A DNA stretch of 64,000 nucleotides from Isoetes taiwanensis (GCA_021234155.1 JAJEKV010000334.1:1-64000); one strand, 5' to 3'. Shown: positions 51,918-62,410, counted from the stretch's first letter. A program made the numbers and translations. The notes: generated by a model not told the origin, from the letters alone.

Positions 51918-52610
51918 CTAAATCCAGCGATGGATCAATCTCTTCATCGCGCATCCGACTAACGCCTCCATAGATTCTATGTATGAGTTGTGTGAGGTAG
52001 GTATCCCCATGTCTGATCTTGATGTCTCATCATGGGCTGCATCAATGCCATGAAAACGTATATCGCTTCGAGGCCATTCGATGAATGTGCCCACAGCCTC
52101 TGCAATATTATTTGCACCCGCGACATGCAATCGGCACGCGGAGTTGGCACCATTGCCCTCGGTAACTTGCATGCAAATACGTTGATTGCATCGACATCCT
52201 TCCCATGGATGCTACTTCTATTCACCAATGACCTCGCCAACAACAACATTGTCATCAAGATAAGTTCACCAAGTTCTCTCGTGTTTGCTTATTGGTCGAT
52301 ATGAAGGAGAACCGGGTGATGACGATGTAGAGGGACTACTAGGCAGGTTGGGGGTTTCGGTATCCGATGATGATACAGGTGAAGCATATGCACAGATTCT
52401 CACGTCATTTCGAGGCCATTCGATAAATGTGCCTACGGCTTCAGCAACATTATCCGCGCCTGCACATGGAACGGGAAGCACATGGGATGGAATTATGGCT
52501 TCAGTGACCTCCACAACTACATTCTTAAAGTCAATGTTCTTTCCATGTAGGTGCCCTCTATGCAGTTCATGCCCCCTGGCAACAACCATGCCACCACAGA
52601 GGAAGTTCTG
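51918..52610 (-). pseudogene. Two tandem DUF8039-like units, transposon-associated
   Basis: The upstream unit reads VVARGHELHRGHLHGKN, then VPCAGADNVAEAVGTFIEWP and RNDV (about 52400-52600). The downstream unit reads HGKDVDAINVFACKL, then in another frame VAGANNIAEAVGTFIEWPRS and DIRF (about 52060-52240). The pattern HG..V..V.V..V....LPVP....NVAEAVGTFI.WPR matches the DUF8039 domain of plant CACTA-type transposon proteins. A Ser/Pro-rich linker (SSPSTSSSPGSPS) lies between the units. They lie just upstream of, and on the same strand as, the DUF7869 gene. Confidence 0.6.
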
Positions 52611-52689
52611 CAAGGTCCTTTTCCTGCACGCATACAATGACACACACATTGTTAGAAACCCCGCGGAAATGACCAGTAAATATTGACAA

Positions 52690-52770
52690 AACAGGCAAAT
52701 AGCACGAGTGCGCCATTTGTCCAAATAGCGCAGCCGCGCCGAATGGTGCACCAGCGCCATTTGGCTTCCT
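52690..52770. repeat. AAATRGCGC motif cluster
   Basis: Four short matches in both orientations (CAAATAGCAC, GCGCCATTTG, CAAATAGCGC, GCGCCATTTGG). The same motif recurs at 54188-54395 and 62150-62410. Confidence 0.6.
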
Positions 52771-52804
52771 TAGGAAACAAAACAGGAAAACTTAGGAAAC
52801 CAGA

Positions 52805-53048
52805 TTACACATTACAGAACTAAAGATTACTACAGATTACTACATATAACTACAGGCTACTACTGATTAATAAAGATTACAGATTACACATTAGTAGAGA
52901 TTACTACAGACTACAAGATTATTACAGATTACTACAGATTACTACAGGCTACAGATTATTTCCTAGATTATTACAGATTATTACAGATTACTACAGACTA
53001 CAGATTATTTCCTGGACTATTACGGGTTACTTCAGATTATTACTGGGC
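52805..53048. repeat. Degenerate decamer minisatellite (GATTACTACA)n
   Basis: About 20 units of ATTACTACAG with variants such as ATTATTACAG, and a twice-repeated ATTATTTCCTRGA interruption. Units of 5 and 10 bases alternate. Confidence 0.9.
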
Positions 53049-53139
53049 TAGAAAGCGTTATTACGCACTTATAGGAGAAATTGCCGAGCGGTTAAACTAA
53101 AACAAGCTATCACTAACCTTGGGGTCATTGTAGATCGAG

Positions 53140-53280
53140 AATCGCCATTGAAAGAAGGGAAGAGCCTTGATTCAAAGAAAGCGCCTTCAAAGAGGAAGCG
53201 CCGCTATCAAATGAAGAAGCGCTGCTATCAAATAAAGAAAGCGCTAACCAAATTGAAGCACGCAACCAACTAAAGTACCA
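53140..53280. repeat. Degenerate 20-25 bp tandem repeat
   Basis: Units of the type AAGAAAGCGCCTTCAAAGAG and GAAGCGCYGCTATCAAATRA recur five or six times. No protein was recognised. Confidence 0.65.
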
Positions 53281-53544
53281 GAAGGTGAAGGTGGCCAAAG
53301 AAGCGCCCTTTGGACAAAGAAACTGCACGAAGAACTAATGCCTAAGGTGGAATAGGCGTCGACGGCCCGCTTTGGACCAAGTCCTCGGTATGAAATCAAG
53401 CTGCGAATGTTGAAGCAAGGGCGGGGAGCATAAAATGTAACTACTTGAATCTGAGGACGAAAGTGCCTTACATTTTACCATATCTGTACCATGAGGATTT
53501 TATAAGCGGCTTTGAGGCAGGGGGTAGCACAATATATCGCGAAA

Positions 53545-53700
53545 ACTTAAAAGTGGCGGGGAATTCAAATTTTAAAATTGAAGTGGCGGACCGGGCGGGG
53601 AATTCAAATTTTAAAAATTCAAAGTGGCGGACGGCCGGAAATTCAAATTTTGAAATTGAAGTGGCGGATGGTGGACGGACGGCCGGGCCAAATCCTTCGG
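53545..53700. repeat. Degenerate tandem repeat, GGCGG..AATTCAAATTTTRAAA
   Basis: Three to four units of about 35-40 bp alternate a GC-rich half (GGCGGACSGGGCGGGG) with an AT-rich half (AATTCAAATTTTAAAATT). Confidence 0.8.
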
Positions 53701-54187
53701 GCTGGCGGACGGATGCAAAGAAATTCAAGTGGGATGGGGGAAATTTGGCGGGCCAAATCGACGGGTTTATTTCTCTCTCTTCATTTCATTTCTCTCATTT
53801 CATTTTCGGTAGCCTTCTCTTCCGGCGCCCGGTAGCCAGCCCTTCTCTCTCTAAGCGCTGAGCTTTCTCTCTCTAAGCGCCTTTGTCTTTCTCTCTCTAG
53901 CCTTCGGTGGCGCGCTGTTGATCGGGGAGCTCGGAAAAAGGTGGAGTAAATTTATCACGATGCGTGTACGTTCCGCAATGCGATGCCATAAATCGATGGC
54001 CTCAGTTCGGTGTTAGTTAGGTACTATTTTTATGTTTTTTCCCGGGTCTTAAAGGTTGTCATGGATATATAAATAGCGCGACCAACTTTACGCTTGTATC
54101 CAGGGGTCTAGGAGAGTGAGTTTCGTGGTCCGTTCGGTTAAAATGATGGCCCGCCATTTCTTTGGGATGTAGTTTTGTAGTTAGTTT

Positions 54188-54395
54188 AGAGCAGATGTAG
54201 TGTAATGTAAATGGCGCGGTGGCGCCATTTACATGTAAAGCTTTTAATGGCGCCATTTACATGTGATCAAGATGGACACACCTCATTTGTTCACATGTAA
54301 ATGGAATCATACATTTACATGTAAATGGCGCAGTGGCGCCATGCAGTGGCGCCATTTCCATGCAAATGGCGCAGTGGTGCCATTTACATGTAAAG
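54188..54395. repeat. Palindrome array of GCGCCATTTACATG
   Basis: ATGTAAATGGCGC and its reverse complement GCGCCATTTACATG occur seven or more times, often back to back as GGCGCCATTTACATGTAAA. This organisation resembles the subterminal repeats of DNA transposons. Confidence 0.85.
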
Positions 54396-54438
54396 TTATG
54401 CATTGGGTTGGGTAGGGGTTTCATGATTTGAATGTTGA

Positions 54439-55050
54439 TTAGTTGTTTTTTTGTGACGCTTCATTGTCCAAGCCCCAAAACGTTATGACGGAGAAGACCG
54501 TGGTCATGGCTGGAAGGCCATGGTGCATGGAAATTGTCGCGTTATACCTCTCCGAGGAAGGTGTCGACCCTACAAAGGGGACAAGAGGAGAGAACTTTTG
54601 CCTCCTCACAAAGTCGAGAAGTCTTTGAACAGACGTTGTGATGCAGCTTGGCATCATTGTCAACATGCGCGAGGTGAAAAAGCAGGGAAGAATAGACTTC
54701 CTTGGTTGCACGGTGGAGGATCCCGTGAATTGCATCATTGATCTGTACTGCATGGACTGGCAGTTTTATGATCCACAGATGATGGAATCCAGCATCAAGG
54801 ACCAGACAGTCTCTGCCAAAAGAAAAGGCTGGCCGTTGTCTTCATATGAAAGCAGAGAGGCTGCTGCTATTAATGGCATTGTCGAGCTCCTTAGAGCATT
54901 TGGCATACTCCGTTCAGCCATGGACTCATCGAAGAACTCAGTCTCACATGTTGTCAGAGCCAAGACCAGGGTTGCCCTTAAGGGGCTATTTATAGCCAAA
55001 TGGCTATATTATGTGTTAGCCCTGTGCCTATTCCTTCAAAATGAAACATG
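54439..55050 (+). pseudogene. Unassigned coding remnant
   Basis: A plus-strand frame reads FFCDASLSKPQNVMTEKT, GRPWCMEIVALYL and GTRGENFCLLTK, then a frame change at about 54630 leads into VNMREVKKQGRIDFLGCTVE and MDWQFYDPQMMES. Codon use and absence of low complexity suggest past coding. The motif FCD..(N/G)TRGENFCLLTK is reminiscent of the strand after the catalytic motif in beta-class DNA methyltransferases, but the similarity is too weak to name it. It sits just inside the GCGCCATTTACATG palindromes. Confidence 0.4.
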
Positions 55051-55335
55051 AACATGAACAGAGTGATTGACTAATTCAATGGCTTCTTGTAATGTCTTGG
55101 GGCGCAAATACTCAGTCATAAATCGGATGTGAGAGGGTAAGCCTTGAAGAAACCACACTAGAATTTGGCTTTGGGTTGGAAATTCCTTCAACTTGTTGAC
55201 TAAGATCTGCAGTCGGTCTGCAAAGTCACGGAATCTGAGACCGGTCTCCGAAAGCAACAAGATATCATTGCAGATTACAAGATACGCCAGATAGCCGAGC
55301 GCATGCCAGATGATGCGTAAGAAAAAGCGTAACAA
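55036..55335 (-). pseudogene. Retrotransposon gag fragment
   Basis: The minus-strand frame contains FADRLQILVNKLKEFPTQS, QILVWFLQGLPSHIRFM and EYLRPKTLQEAIELVNHSV, homologous to the gag at 43558-44510. The upstream part is missing. The two copies have diverged at about a third of residues by eye. Confidence 0.7.
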
Positions 55336-55339
55336 ACCT

Positions 55340-56740
55340 ATCGCCTTGCTTCGCTATTCCCTCGACTATCAAAACCCGGCCGGTTACCATGACTATGTGC
55401 AAGCAAGGAAAAACACTTTTCTTTTTATTTCGGCCGAGAAACAAGGGTGATACCACAAGTCCCCCGATCAGTAGCTGATATCGAACGACAATGGCCCTTC
55501 ATGTTCCGTCCATGAACGAGGCACACTTTGTGCTCTCATCAATTTTGATATCCTGCGGGTTGCGGATCTCGACCATTTCGCTTCTCGGCACCATAGCCCC
55601 CGGCTTATGTCATGCACGACTTCTACTGGCACATGTTACTCGTGCTCATCCGATAAACGACCGAGAACTTTAAAGGAGATACATGGCGGTGTTCTTTTGA
55701 CCAAGAAGAACAAGTACCTCCAAGACACAAAATTTTCGCAAACTGTTACCTCGTAATACATGCCTCTTCTACGTAAAGAAGTGGAGCTATGGCTAGTCAA
55801 CTTGGCACGCTCCTCGGACACTATACAACTCGAACAAGAACTTGACCTTGCACAAGTTGTTCTTACAACATTATGCTTCCTTGCACGTTACCGCGCACCA
55901 CGAGTGAAATGTGAACGCCCCTCCCCGATGAGTGGGACCCTCAGACTGCGGATGACACACATGTACATTCCAAAGGTGCATGGGAGGCGGTTACCAAACA
56001 GCCTACCCGAGAAGATATTATTGGAATTCCAAGAATGCGATGCGGGGATGACCCAGACCAACCCCCAAACAACCGAAAGTACACTAGCAAGCTTTGGATG
56101 CCCACCTCGATCAAGGTCAATTCAAAGATGGAGACAAGAATTCGGACTCATCAAGTCAAAGAACATGCGATTGGACACCCACGCAATTCGCAAAGCAGAC
56201 AAACGTTGGGACCCACGCTTCATCCGGCAGACGAAATGGCGTGAGGATGAAACTTTGGACAACACCAACAACCGGATATACATGCCCAATGCGTGTTAGG
56301 TGGAAGACCGCCTGAATGCAATTTCTGGTCTTGTAACCTTCCTTGCCAAGGCCAAAACTTCAGCCTGATCCATCAGATTTCTAAGAAGTAATTCCGGGCA
56401 AAGACTCATGACCATACTCCAGTATGCGTAAACGCAAGTGCCGTGATCCATTTTGCAACCCCAATGCAAATGCTTTGGAAAGTTCGGGTTGGACCTTGTC
56501 TTATACATGGAGATCACAAATCTTCCATCCGAGATCCACGCCATGGAGAACATGATTTTGAAGGCTTTCTCATAGGAGCAAAACAATGTTTGGCATCGAG
56601 GACTCAAGCAAATCTGGAAAAGAGACGAACAACACTCGGTGAATACAAGAAGTGAGCCTCCCCCATCTCTATATTCAAGATCGAAAGAGGAACGCAGGAT
56701 TCCCACCCCCGAATTCATGCCCCTTTTCTAGCCAATAAGT
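55340..56740 (+). other. Possible decayed internal region of an LTR element
   Basis: Plus-strand frames such as 55760-56299 and 56443-56655 are open in short stretches and flip frame repeatedly. No integrase, RT or RNase H motif could be confirmed. The position directly before a polypurine tract and LTR suggests retroelement origin. Confidence 0.3.
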
Positions 56741-56745
56741 GTAGT

Positions 56746-57365
56746 TTGGTAGGGGGAGTGTTAGCCCCCAGCGGCCCGCGGAACACACAGTCTATACTTG
56801 CTGCATGAGGGCGAGGCCCCACTGGCCACGGTGTCCAAGAAGAGGGATCTACAAGGCGCCACGGCGGGTCAAAGCTCCTCCAAGAAGCAGAAGACCCAAA
56901 GGTAGGACCCGTGCGGGCCACTACTTGTCTCATAGCACGCCACTTACGACTCAGATTCTCGCTCGAAAGTGCCCAAGTAGTGGAGCACGTTGTCATGATG
57001 AGGATCGGATTCGGGGCCGTGAGGGCCACCCGTGTTCCTATATATTGTAGCATTTTTGCTCCTTCAAAAAAAGGGTTCAGAGTGTTCTTTGTGTCACTAC
57101 AGAGCAGACATGCTGGTCGCCTGTTGTGCGCTCTTTTGAGCCTTCATTGTACACTTGTTTTGATCAATGGATTGCCGTGTTCTCCACAAGTGTCTTGTGT
57201 GTTTCATTGTGTATTGCAATTGCTGTTTTATCTGAGTTTTTCTTGTTCTTTCCTCTGTTAGCAAAAATCCCGCGTGACAAGAGTGCCTCAGGATTTACCC
57301 TGCCGGACTTCAAGGATCTCACAGAGATCTGTCCCTCAGGCGATCCCGAGCCCGGACCCCAAACA
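56746..57365 (+). repeat. Probable 3' LTR with polypurine tract
   Basis: GGTAGGGGGAG (56748-56758) followed by TGTTAGCCCCC looks like a polypurine tract and LTR start. A stretch ending CCCCAAACA at 57365 gives TGTT..AACA termini and about 607 bp. It contains a typical run TTGTTTTGATCAATGGATTG. No matching 5' LTR is visible in the window, so the assignment rests on the termini only. Confidence 0.45.
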
Positions 57366-57940
57366 TTATGAATATTTTCAAAAATGAGATACTAAAACTG
57401 AATAGGTTACTATTGAAAATAAAATTATATTCTTTCGCCAAAGTTTTATCATTTCATCCTCTTGCCTTTCTTAAATTAGCCATGCATTTTTTAGCTCAGA
57501 TCTAGAGCTTCGCCTCCAGTTCTATGGATCTATCACGATTGTAGATCAAGTAATTGTTTGATAGCTCTAGTGGACCATAGTAGAATACTAAAAAAATCAA
57601 CAACTAATCATTTTTTGCTACACATAATAGGTTTGTTTAATCCTTCTAAGTTGTGTGTGAATTGACATCTAATTTATTTATTTCAATTACCACAATAATG
57701 TTGGCAAGATTTGCCAGAGTTTCTATGAAACAGTTCAAGTCGCAAAATGTAATCGCCTACAAAATTAATATAGAAAGCTTATGATTCGCCTCATCTTCTA
57801 AATCACGCCTATGTGGATATGGCCTTAAGGGCAACCCTGGCCAAGACCTCTGGTAATATGCCTGCTCTAATGGACAGCACCTGGCTTCTAGCGGAGATTA
57901 CAAAGAAGGATGGCAAGAGAAGGCCAAACGTTAGGCAAGC
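57366..57940. other. Intervening sequence; short coding-like stretch at its end
   Basis: Mostly AT-rich. The final 130 bp (57806-57940) are open on + with MALRATLAKTSGNMPALMDS and may be the target gene or older repeat into which the next LTR element inserted. No family recognised. Confidence 0.35.
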
Positions 57941-58328
57941 TGTTGGGGTGATCACCACTCACCACACTCGTCACCACACTCATCACCACTCACCACATTC
58001 GTCCACCACGCACCACCGCCACACTCGTCACCACTCACCACACTTGTCACCACTCACCACACTCATCATATACCGTATATAGAGTGATATGCCAAGATGC
58101 ACGCTGCGCGTGATATTTGCACGTATGCATTGTGGGATGATTATCATTGTATTATCTGAGCAGAGAGAGAAGAACAGAGAGAGACGGTGTATTGAGAGAG
58201 AGGATTTTGATTGATCTAGCTATGGAGATGATGATTCTTTGTGCTGTGCATTGCCTTGTTCTGATAGATTGAGCTTGGATTGTTGGGTTTTTCATCCTTC
58301 TTGCAAGGTTAGAGTTCAGGCTCTAACA
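57941..58328 (+). repeat. 5' LTR with (CACCACTCACCA)-rich minisatellite
   Basis: Starts TGTTGGGGTGATC and ends GGCTCTAACA, giving TGTT..AACA inverted termini and 388 bp. It is followed at once by a primer-binding site. 57952-58065 is a tandem array of CACCACTCACCACACTCGT units. TATATAG at about 58075 could be the promoter. An AG-rich run follows. No 3' partner is visible downstream. Confidence 0.65.
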
Positions 58329-58331
58329 ATT

Positions 58332-58350
58332 TGGCGACCACTGGTGCTCA
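58332..58350 (+). other. Primer-binding site
   Basis: TGGCGACCACTGGTGC starts three bases after the LTR end CTAACA, as expected for an LTR element primed by a tRNA ending in CCA. The specific tRNA was not identified. Confidence 0.6.
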
Positions 58351-58767
58351 AATGACCATTGATCGGCAAGAATTTCCATTGAAAAAGGAGTTGTTACCAT
58401 TGGTATTGGTGATCGTTGGTGAAAGAACGACACCATTGTGAAAGGAGCAATTTCTTGTGTGAAGGGATTTTTGCCGTGAATTGATTTGTGGGGTAAAATT
58501 TGACAAGGGGAGCATAGTTTTATGCCCAAGAGAAGTAAGAAGGAGATCCCACTAAGCTCCATCGTCCACAAGAAATTTGGTGAGTCAATCTTTGGGCTCA
58601 AAATTGCATCAAGATTCAATTTCGTTTTCAGATTTGGAGATGATCCGAGTCTAATTCTCGAGATCCAGGAGGTTTTGATTCTAGAAGGTAATCCAATTTC
58701 GTTTTTCAAATTGAAGGGAGATTCAATTTCGTTTTTTCCAATTTCAAGAAACCCAAGAAGAGGCGGA

Positions 58768-59568
58768 TATGGTCAGTATTACCATCTATGGTATGGGGTT
58801 TTCGGACAATGGGATTCCAAAGTTTGATGATCCGGGTGGATTGAGATCCGTTGAAGTATATTGTGAAGTTTGAGAGGTATTGCCAAAGAATGTAAGTTAC
58901 CGGGTCTGATTACTTGCTTTGGTTTCATAGTTCTTTGCAAGATTCGGTGGAGGAATGGGCACAAACGACAAAAGATACCATGACATATCAGGAATTAAAG
59001 GAAGCTTTCATTGCTAATTATCAAGAAGTTCATGGTAAGGATAAGACTATGGAAAGGTGGACAAATTTTACACAAAAGGAAGATGAATCAATTAGAGAGT
59101 ATAATCAGAGGTATATTGCGGTTCTCAAAGCCGTGGTTCATTGGAAAATTGCAAGGAGTGATGAAATGGATATCCAATGGTATGTGAAGGGGCTGAAACG
59201 AGCTATTGCTCATAAGGTGAAGGCTAAACAGCCTACAACATTACTAGAGGCACAAAAGTATGCTCTCAAGGCTGAAGATAAGCTGGGATACATTCATGAA
59301 GTTGCTGCTCAGAGCATAAAGCGAGAGGATATTGCAGCCAAGATTTCTAAGCTTACAATTGGTGAGAAGCCAAGGGAGGTGCAGTTTATTACTTGTGAGT
59401 ATTGTGGGTCTATTGGACATTCTGATGCTACATGTAGATTGCTGAAATTCTGCTCAAGATGCCAAATCAAGGGCCATAATGATCAAGAATGTAGGGAGAA
59501 GAGATTCTTTGAGAGGGCCAATCCGGTATTTGCTATTATGCAACAAGCACCATCTATTCCTATTTAAC
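58768..59568 (+). pseudogene. Retrotransposon gag with two CCHC zinc knuckles
   Basis: Gag coats and packages the element RNA. The long open part (58914-59568) has YQELKEAFIANYQEVHGKDK, then ERWTNFTQKEDESIREYNQR and EAQKYALKAEDKLGYIHEVA, the pattern of the Retrotrans_gag family. Zinc knuckles follow: CEYCGSIGHSDATC and CSRCQIKGHNDQEC, both C-X2-C-X4-H-X4-C. Upstream, weak coding from MVSITIYG (58768) is broken by frameshifts. It follows the LTR and primer-binding site at the usual distance. Confidence 0.85.
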
Positions 59569-60890
59569 CAATGCAAAGTAAAAGCACCTATCATACCACA
59601 AGTTCCAATGATGCCACAAGCTCCAATTGCCCAACAAGTTCCAATGGGTTCCACACCAATGGTGCAGCCAAAACAGGGATGGTATCCAAGTAAGGCTCAT
59701 TTATATTGCAAGTCAAGCATGATGAGACTACTTGTTGGAAAATCCATGGGAAACCAGAATGGGCAACCAACAAGTATCCACCAAAGCAGCAAGTGTTTGA
59801 ATCAGTACCTCTTCCTAATAATGATGTTCGCATTCAAGATGCAAAATACATTGATAATCCTCAAGTTAAGGCTCTTATTGAGGAGCTTAAGAAGCAAGAG
59901 AAGGCAAAATCAGTAGTAAATTGTGGATTTGTTGAAGTGGAGCATGACCCATTTCAGCAAGAAGCGTAGATTGAGAAGTAAATGCGATTACAAGATCACA
60001 AAAGGTGGTTCAAGAACCAAGAGTAGTGCCAATTGTGGAGAAGACTAAGACCTCTTTTCCAAAGGCTTTGAAGGAACAAGCTTTGAAGGTATCAGCACCT
60101 AAGAAGGTGCAATTCAATGTGTTGCCCATGTAACGGTTTGATCTATAGAAGAAAATCAGCCCATAGTGATGCCTCCTATGGTGGATGAGGAAATTCAAAA
60201 TGAAGATGATGTGATCAGCCAAGTTTTGGCCACTAACGTTACACTTACTCTTGAGCAATTGATGCATTATTCTCCAAATTTGTTGCAAGAGTTAGGGGAA
60301 GAACAAAATCAGAAATTTCAGTCCAACAAATCATATCAAATGATCTGAAACAAGAGGAGAATGGAACCACCAGCCCGCAATCCAAGGATCCCGGCCATTT
60401 CTTTTGTGATGTGAGTATTAATGGATATCTAATCAAAGAGGCCAACATAGATACAAGCATGATGGAGTGAATGTAATGCCTTACCACATAATGCTTCAAG
60501 TTGGATTGAAAATGATGGAACCAAACAACTATGATGCTCAAAGCATTCAATCAAATGAAGGTGCAGCCTATGGGGAGTCATAAGAAATGTTTTATGCAAG
60601 GTTTATGAGGTGGAAGCAATCTTGGATTTCATGGTTTTGAAATTTCGGCAGAGTGTGCATCTTGAAACTTATACTTTGTTGCCGAAGTCGCACATGGTTA
60701 GATGTCATTACATGTTTGAGACTTCATGGAGGAAGCGTGAAATGAACATCTTTCAAGGGGAACACAAGGTTACTATAGATCATCCTCTGAAATCAGCAAA
60801 AGGTACCTTTCTTTGCAATTCCTTCTTTGAGCAGCCCGCAGTTAGAAATCAGCAAAGAGAATGCTATGGTGTCAGGGCAGCAAGGTCTTA
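59569..60890 (+). pseudogene. Gag linker and protease-like region
   Basis: After a stop at 59566 a Pro/Gln-rich linker (MPQAPIAQQVPMGS) and a third knuckle-like stretch (LYCKSKHDETTCW, in shifted frames) appear. At 60380-60510 a frame reads FFCDVSINGYLIKEANIDT, then SMDGVNVMPYHIMLQVGL. This resembles retroviral-type aspartic protease (ALVDTGASVNVMP..) with the DTG catalytic triad lost (DTS). Up to 60890 the frame is open with DFMVLKFRQSVHLETY. No RT, RNase H or integrase follows. Confidence 0.6.
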
Positions 60891-61233
60891 GTTGTTTTCA
60901 TGTCTTGGAAGTGGGTGACAGGGAAGATAAGACTTTGTACAAGTGGTTAAAAGGTATCCAAATTTCAGAAATATGTCATTTACAGCAGCAAGTTGTAGAT
61001 AAGTATATCCAAAGACTTGAAAGTGTTGGTGAAGGTGAGTTACAAGAGACTCTTGTAAACATGAAGGAGGAGTCCATTCAAAGACCCATTGATGACACTT
61101 TATTTCAGCAAGGTATTGATCTAGATCAAGTAGAGATGCTAATTTTGACATCAAGCATGGATGGGGTAAACAGAAATCAGCCCACTATACAAGTACAAGA
61201 AGCTTGGTGGCATGCGCACATTCTGGAGGATGA
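60891..61233 (+). other. Coding-like stretch between protease and methyltransferase-like region
   Basis: Open on + as part of a 191-codon frame (60827-61402), with CFHVLEVGDREDKTLYKWLK and QPTIQVQEAWWHAHILEDEV. It is composed like a real protein but unrecognised. The frame changes at about 61234 into the next segment. Confidence 0.35.
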
Positions 61234-61914
61234 GGTAAATCAGATCAGTCCATATTCACCAGGATCTCAGCCCAAGTTCAGCCTAATGAAAACCTGGATC
61301 TCAGGTTTTATGGTGAACATCCCCGGAAAGCACCTGAAGTTCTTAAGACCTCTAAAGATGCAATTGGTGCCGAACCAGAGAATCTGGCTAACAAGCTCCT
61401 GAGGGACAGGTTCAAATACGGTTGGCAAGGTATGGAAGGGGAATACTTGGTTCACAAGCAGGTTGGTCCTGCTACAACAGCATACCTTGTCGATAAGCTC
61501 TACCCTCCAGGTAACTTTGTTCTGGAATTTTTTTCTGCTGGGGCTTCTACTAGGGCATCATTGCAGTTAAGAAGGAGTAGTGTGGCGTATGAGCATGATG
61601 CAAAAAAGATCAAATGTATGCTAGGGATTCTTGGAAGAATTGACAACGTCCTTAATCCCTTGCTTGCACCACCAGCCATAGACACTCGTCGACCTCTGAC
61701 ACTGACTGAGGCTCCTACAGCAGAGACATCACATGGTGGTGGAGGAGAGACATCACATGGTGGTGGAGGAGAGACATCACATGGTGGTGAAGGAGACGCC
61801 ACAGGATCCGGGGAACAAGTGGTACAAGACACAGAGACGCAGATTGACCGCAGTAAGATTAACCCGGATGATATTGATAAAGCAGATGATACTTTTTTTG
61901 GTCAGGAATATTGA
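61234..61914 (+). pseudogene. DNA methyltransferase-like C-terminal fragment
   Basis: Open frame 61234-61914. LDLRFYGEHPRKAPEV is followed by HKQVGPATTAYLVDKLYPPG and NFVLEFFSAGASTRASLQLR. This order matches the end of beta-class N4/N6 DNA methyltransferases (H-P-T-Q-K-P, helix, then the SAM-binding motif I VLDPFAGSGTT..A). Motif I is altered (D to E, GSGTT to AGAST), so activity is doubtful. A Gly-rich repeat and an acidic tail ending FFGQEY follow. The catalytic DPPY part is absent. It could also be another Rossmann-fold protein. Confidence 0.45.
61725..61798 (+). repeat. 24-bp coding minisatellite, three units
   Basis: ACATCACATGGTGGTGGAGG-type units repeat in frame and encode ETSHGGGG three times (the last unit ends GGEG). 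Confidence 0.92.
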
Positions 61915-62149
61915 AAACTGATTTGCATATCATACTTGTATATAAGATTTACCTCTTTGGTATTAATGATTACTGTACTGATTACTCTTTTGAATACTGA
62001 TAAGACATACGATCTTACTATATTTGCCCCTTTTGTATATCTTACTTGTTATATAATAATACGATGCCTGTCCTTATGCCTTAGCAAAAAATGATGCTGT
62101 ATTCTATGACGATGTGCTGTCTACTCTGTAAGAATAACGATTTTATTAA

Positions 62150-62410
62150 AGCAAATAGCACAGCAGCGCCATTTGCAATGTGAATATATTGCAGCAGACT
62201 GCGCGGCCGCGCTATTTGCTTGCTTTTTTCCGTGTATTTCCTTATGATTCATTTCAAATGCAGCGATTTTCTTGCTTTTTTTTTGCCATTTTTATTTAAA
62301 TGGCGCAACCTGGTTGTTGCGCCCGTCGATTTCCGCCCCATTTCGTGTCAAATAGAGCGGTTTTCATGCTAATCCTTGTGCATTTTTAAGTAAATAGCGC
62401 AGATTTGATT
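62150..62410. repeat. AAATRGCGC motif cluster
   Basis: CAAATAGCAC, GCGCCATTTGC, GCGCTATTTGC, TAAATGGCGC, CAAATAGAGC and TAAATAGCGC occur within 260 bp in both orientations. The same motif marks 52.7 kb and 54.2-54.4 kb. Confidence 0.7.

Noticed and set aside
53445-53861. A 138-codon plus-strand protein gene
   Set aside because: Most of the frame is translated tandem repeat (GNSNFK-type units) and has no start or promoter support.
57965-58082. A His/Thr-rich coding repeat
   Set aside because: It is the minisatellite of the LTR, located before the primer-binding site, and therefore not expected to be translated.
57941-61402. A 3' LTR end of the 57.9-kb element at GGCTAACA (about 61392-61400)
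   Set aside because: Only the last few bases resemble the LTR end; there is no further similarity to the 5' LTR and no matching target duplication.
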